From Methylothermaceae bacterium (lineage in GTDB: Bacteria; Pseudomonadota; Gammaproteobacteria; Methylococcales; Methylothermaceae), in contig JALSIB010000056.1 of the NCBI GenBank assembly GCA_026981855.1, positions 1 through 36,973 of the forward strand: a stretch of 36,973 nucleotides of DNA, written 5' to 3'. Positions within the stretch are counted from its first letter, which is position 1, and each line of letters starts with the position of its first letter. The notes beneath the pieces are model-generated. The model searched no databases. It had not been told where the DNA came from and saw nothing but the letters and a program-made list of their open reading frames with translations. Shown here in pieces: positions 36,156 through 36,973 of the stretch. A program made the translations under genes and the position numbers.

Positions 36156-36785
36156 TCAAATCAAAGCCCATGCCCTGGCCAGAGTTTCCACCACCAGCCT
36201 TCCCGCCCCCTGGACCGATTCCCCATAAGCCAAAAAACCATCCCGATGTCCTTTCATGACGATGATATCGTCCTCGGGATGCTTTTTCACCAGGCAGACC
36301 ACCGCCTCCGCCATGGCGGGCGTACCATAGTCGATCTCTGAAGAGGTCGCCGCCAGCCCCAGACGATCCGCTTGTTCCCATATATCCGGGCTATGTCCAT
36401 GCAGAACCACACGCACTCGGGACGACGCCTCATAGACGGCGGCATGCGTCAGCGCCTCGGAAGAAGGCGGAGCGCCCCCCGAGGCGACGACCAAATTGGC
36501 GCCGAGATCGGCTCTATGGACCAGGCAATATTGGTCCGGCCGTAGATTTTCCACGCCACCGGTTTGGGTTGCACTGATCATGAAACCTTGGGCGACTCTT
36601 TCACTGACATTACCAAATCCCAGCCCCTGGTATCGAAACCTGTCCTGGCCTATCAGCTGCAAACGGAACAGAACCCGCCGCCAGGCATTGAGGCAAGGAT
36701 AGCCCGGCCAGACAGAAACCCTTCTTCGTTCGAAACGCAACCGGTATTTTATGACCCCTTCCCCGGGGCCGGCACCTGAATTCAT
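36156..36785 (-). CDS. Class II aldolase/adducin-family protein
   Basis: A 209-residue protein of the fuculose-phosphate aldolase fold. GFGNVSERV and SATQTGG (phosphate-binding loops), the catalytic E110 (PPSSEALTH), and zinc ligands H129, H131 (LHGHSP) and H180 (MKGHRDG) are visible. The substrate is unknown; sugar phosphate aldolases, methylthioribulose-1-phosphate dehydratase and related enzymes all share this fold. ATG 36785 is preceded by GAGGGGCGG. It converges on the small RNAs, ending 85 bases from the terminator of small RNA 2. Confidence 0.82.
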   Translation of the reverse strand: MNSGAGPGEGVIKYRLRFERRRVSVWPGYPCLNAWRRVLFRLQLIGQDRFRYQGLGFGNVSERVAQGFMISATQTGGVENLRPDQYCLVHRADLGANLVVASGGAPPSSEALTHAAVYEASSRVRVVLHGHSPDIWEQADRLGLAATSSEIDYGTPAMAEAVVCLVKKHPEDDIIVMKGHRDGFLAYGESVQGAGRLVVETLARAWALI

Positions 36786-36973
36786 TCCGCCCCTCTGTCA
36801 CATCCAAGAAGCGTTATCTGTTTCAATGATGTGGATCCGGCCTTCTTTACATTCGGCTAGTGTCTCCCCAATTTTCCCAAGCGGTCAGCGCAAGGCATTG
36901 ATATACGGATAAAAAGGGGTTCAAAACGAGAGGATCGGGGTTCCTGATCGGGTAAAATGTGTATAGCAATAAC
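36786..36973. other. Intergenic region at the right edge
   Basis: I see no gene in these 188 bases. It holds the upstream region of the aldolase-family gene and probably of a gene beyond the window. A direct repeat GATCGGG (near 36933 and 36948) and an AT-rich GGTAAAATGTG near the edge could be a promoter, but support is weak. Confidence 0.3.

Noticed and set aside
35815-36341. Plus-strand open frames across the region of the small RNAs
   Set aside because: They run through hairpins, terminators and the antisense of the aldolase-family gene, have no ribosome sites and resemble no protein family.

Overview
The window is a stretch of gammaproteobacterial chromosome. The gene order yceF | yceD-rpmF-plsX-fabH-fabD-fabG-acpP-fabF-pabC-mltG-tmk-holB-pilZ-tatD, and the block pyrG-kdsA-eno-ftsB-ispD-ispF-truD, are typical of Gammaproteobacteria. 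A RegB/RegA redox two-component pair and a type II sulfide:quinone oxidoreductase suggest a respiratory, perhaps sulfide-exposed or chemolithotrophic organism. The genus cannot be read from the sequence. The chromosomal genes look GC-rich, while positions 1-4740 are visibly AT-richer and foreign in style.

Region 1 (about 124-6139) is an integron. An intact integrase gene with an unusually long N-terminus (intI, 4745-6139, +) is preceded by an attI region and six cassettes reading away from it on the minus strand. Five attC sites of three sequence types separate them. From attI outward the cassettes encode: a PD-(D/E)XK nuclease-like protein; a glycine-zipper protein inside a split zinc ribbon; an MltR-like protein; a cassette with at most a 45-residue ORF; a DUF262 plus HEPN-nuclease pair that looks like a defence module; and a DUF6883/DUF4926 pair. 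The array ends at the left in an unrecognisable attC and a gene remnant. intI runs with a 2-base gap into the housekeeping gene rluD.

Region 2 (6142-17805) holds rluD and, convergent to it, the long fatty-acid/cell-envelope operon on the minus strand. Most genes there are joined by 4-base ATGA overlaps. Region 3 (17879-26029) holds yceF and smrA on the plus strand, facing the minus-strand operon pyrG-kdsA-eno-ftsB-ispD-ispF-truD-uppP. Region 4 (26150-31477, +) is hflD, a three-gene GldA/GldF/GldG-like ABC system, a DUF4340 membrane protein and mutM, tightly coupled.

Region 5 (31508-36785) is the regulatory part. regB, regA, a type II SQR and a secreted protein of unknown function lie on the minus strand. 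Upstream of regB, reading the other way, I find two tandem related units. Each has a 15-base palindrome GCGACAATTTGTCRC (matching a PrrA/RegA-type site, GCGNC-N5-GNCGC), a -10 box at the same offset, a roughly 90-base non-coding stretch with two hairpins and an exposed CCTCCTCTT (anti-Shine-Dalgarno) motif, and an intrinsic terminator. I interpret these as a pair of small regulatory RNAs under RegA control, the first sharing its operator with regB. This, together with the defence-like cassette pair, is the most novel content of the window. A class II aldolase-family gene closes the region.
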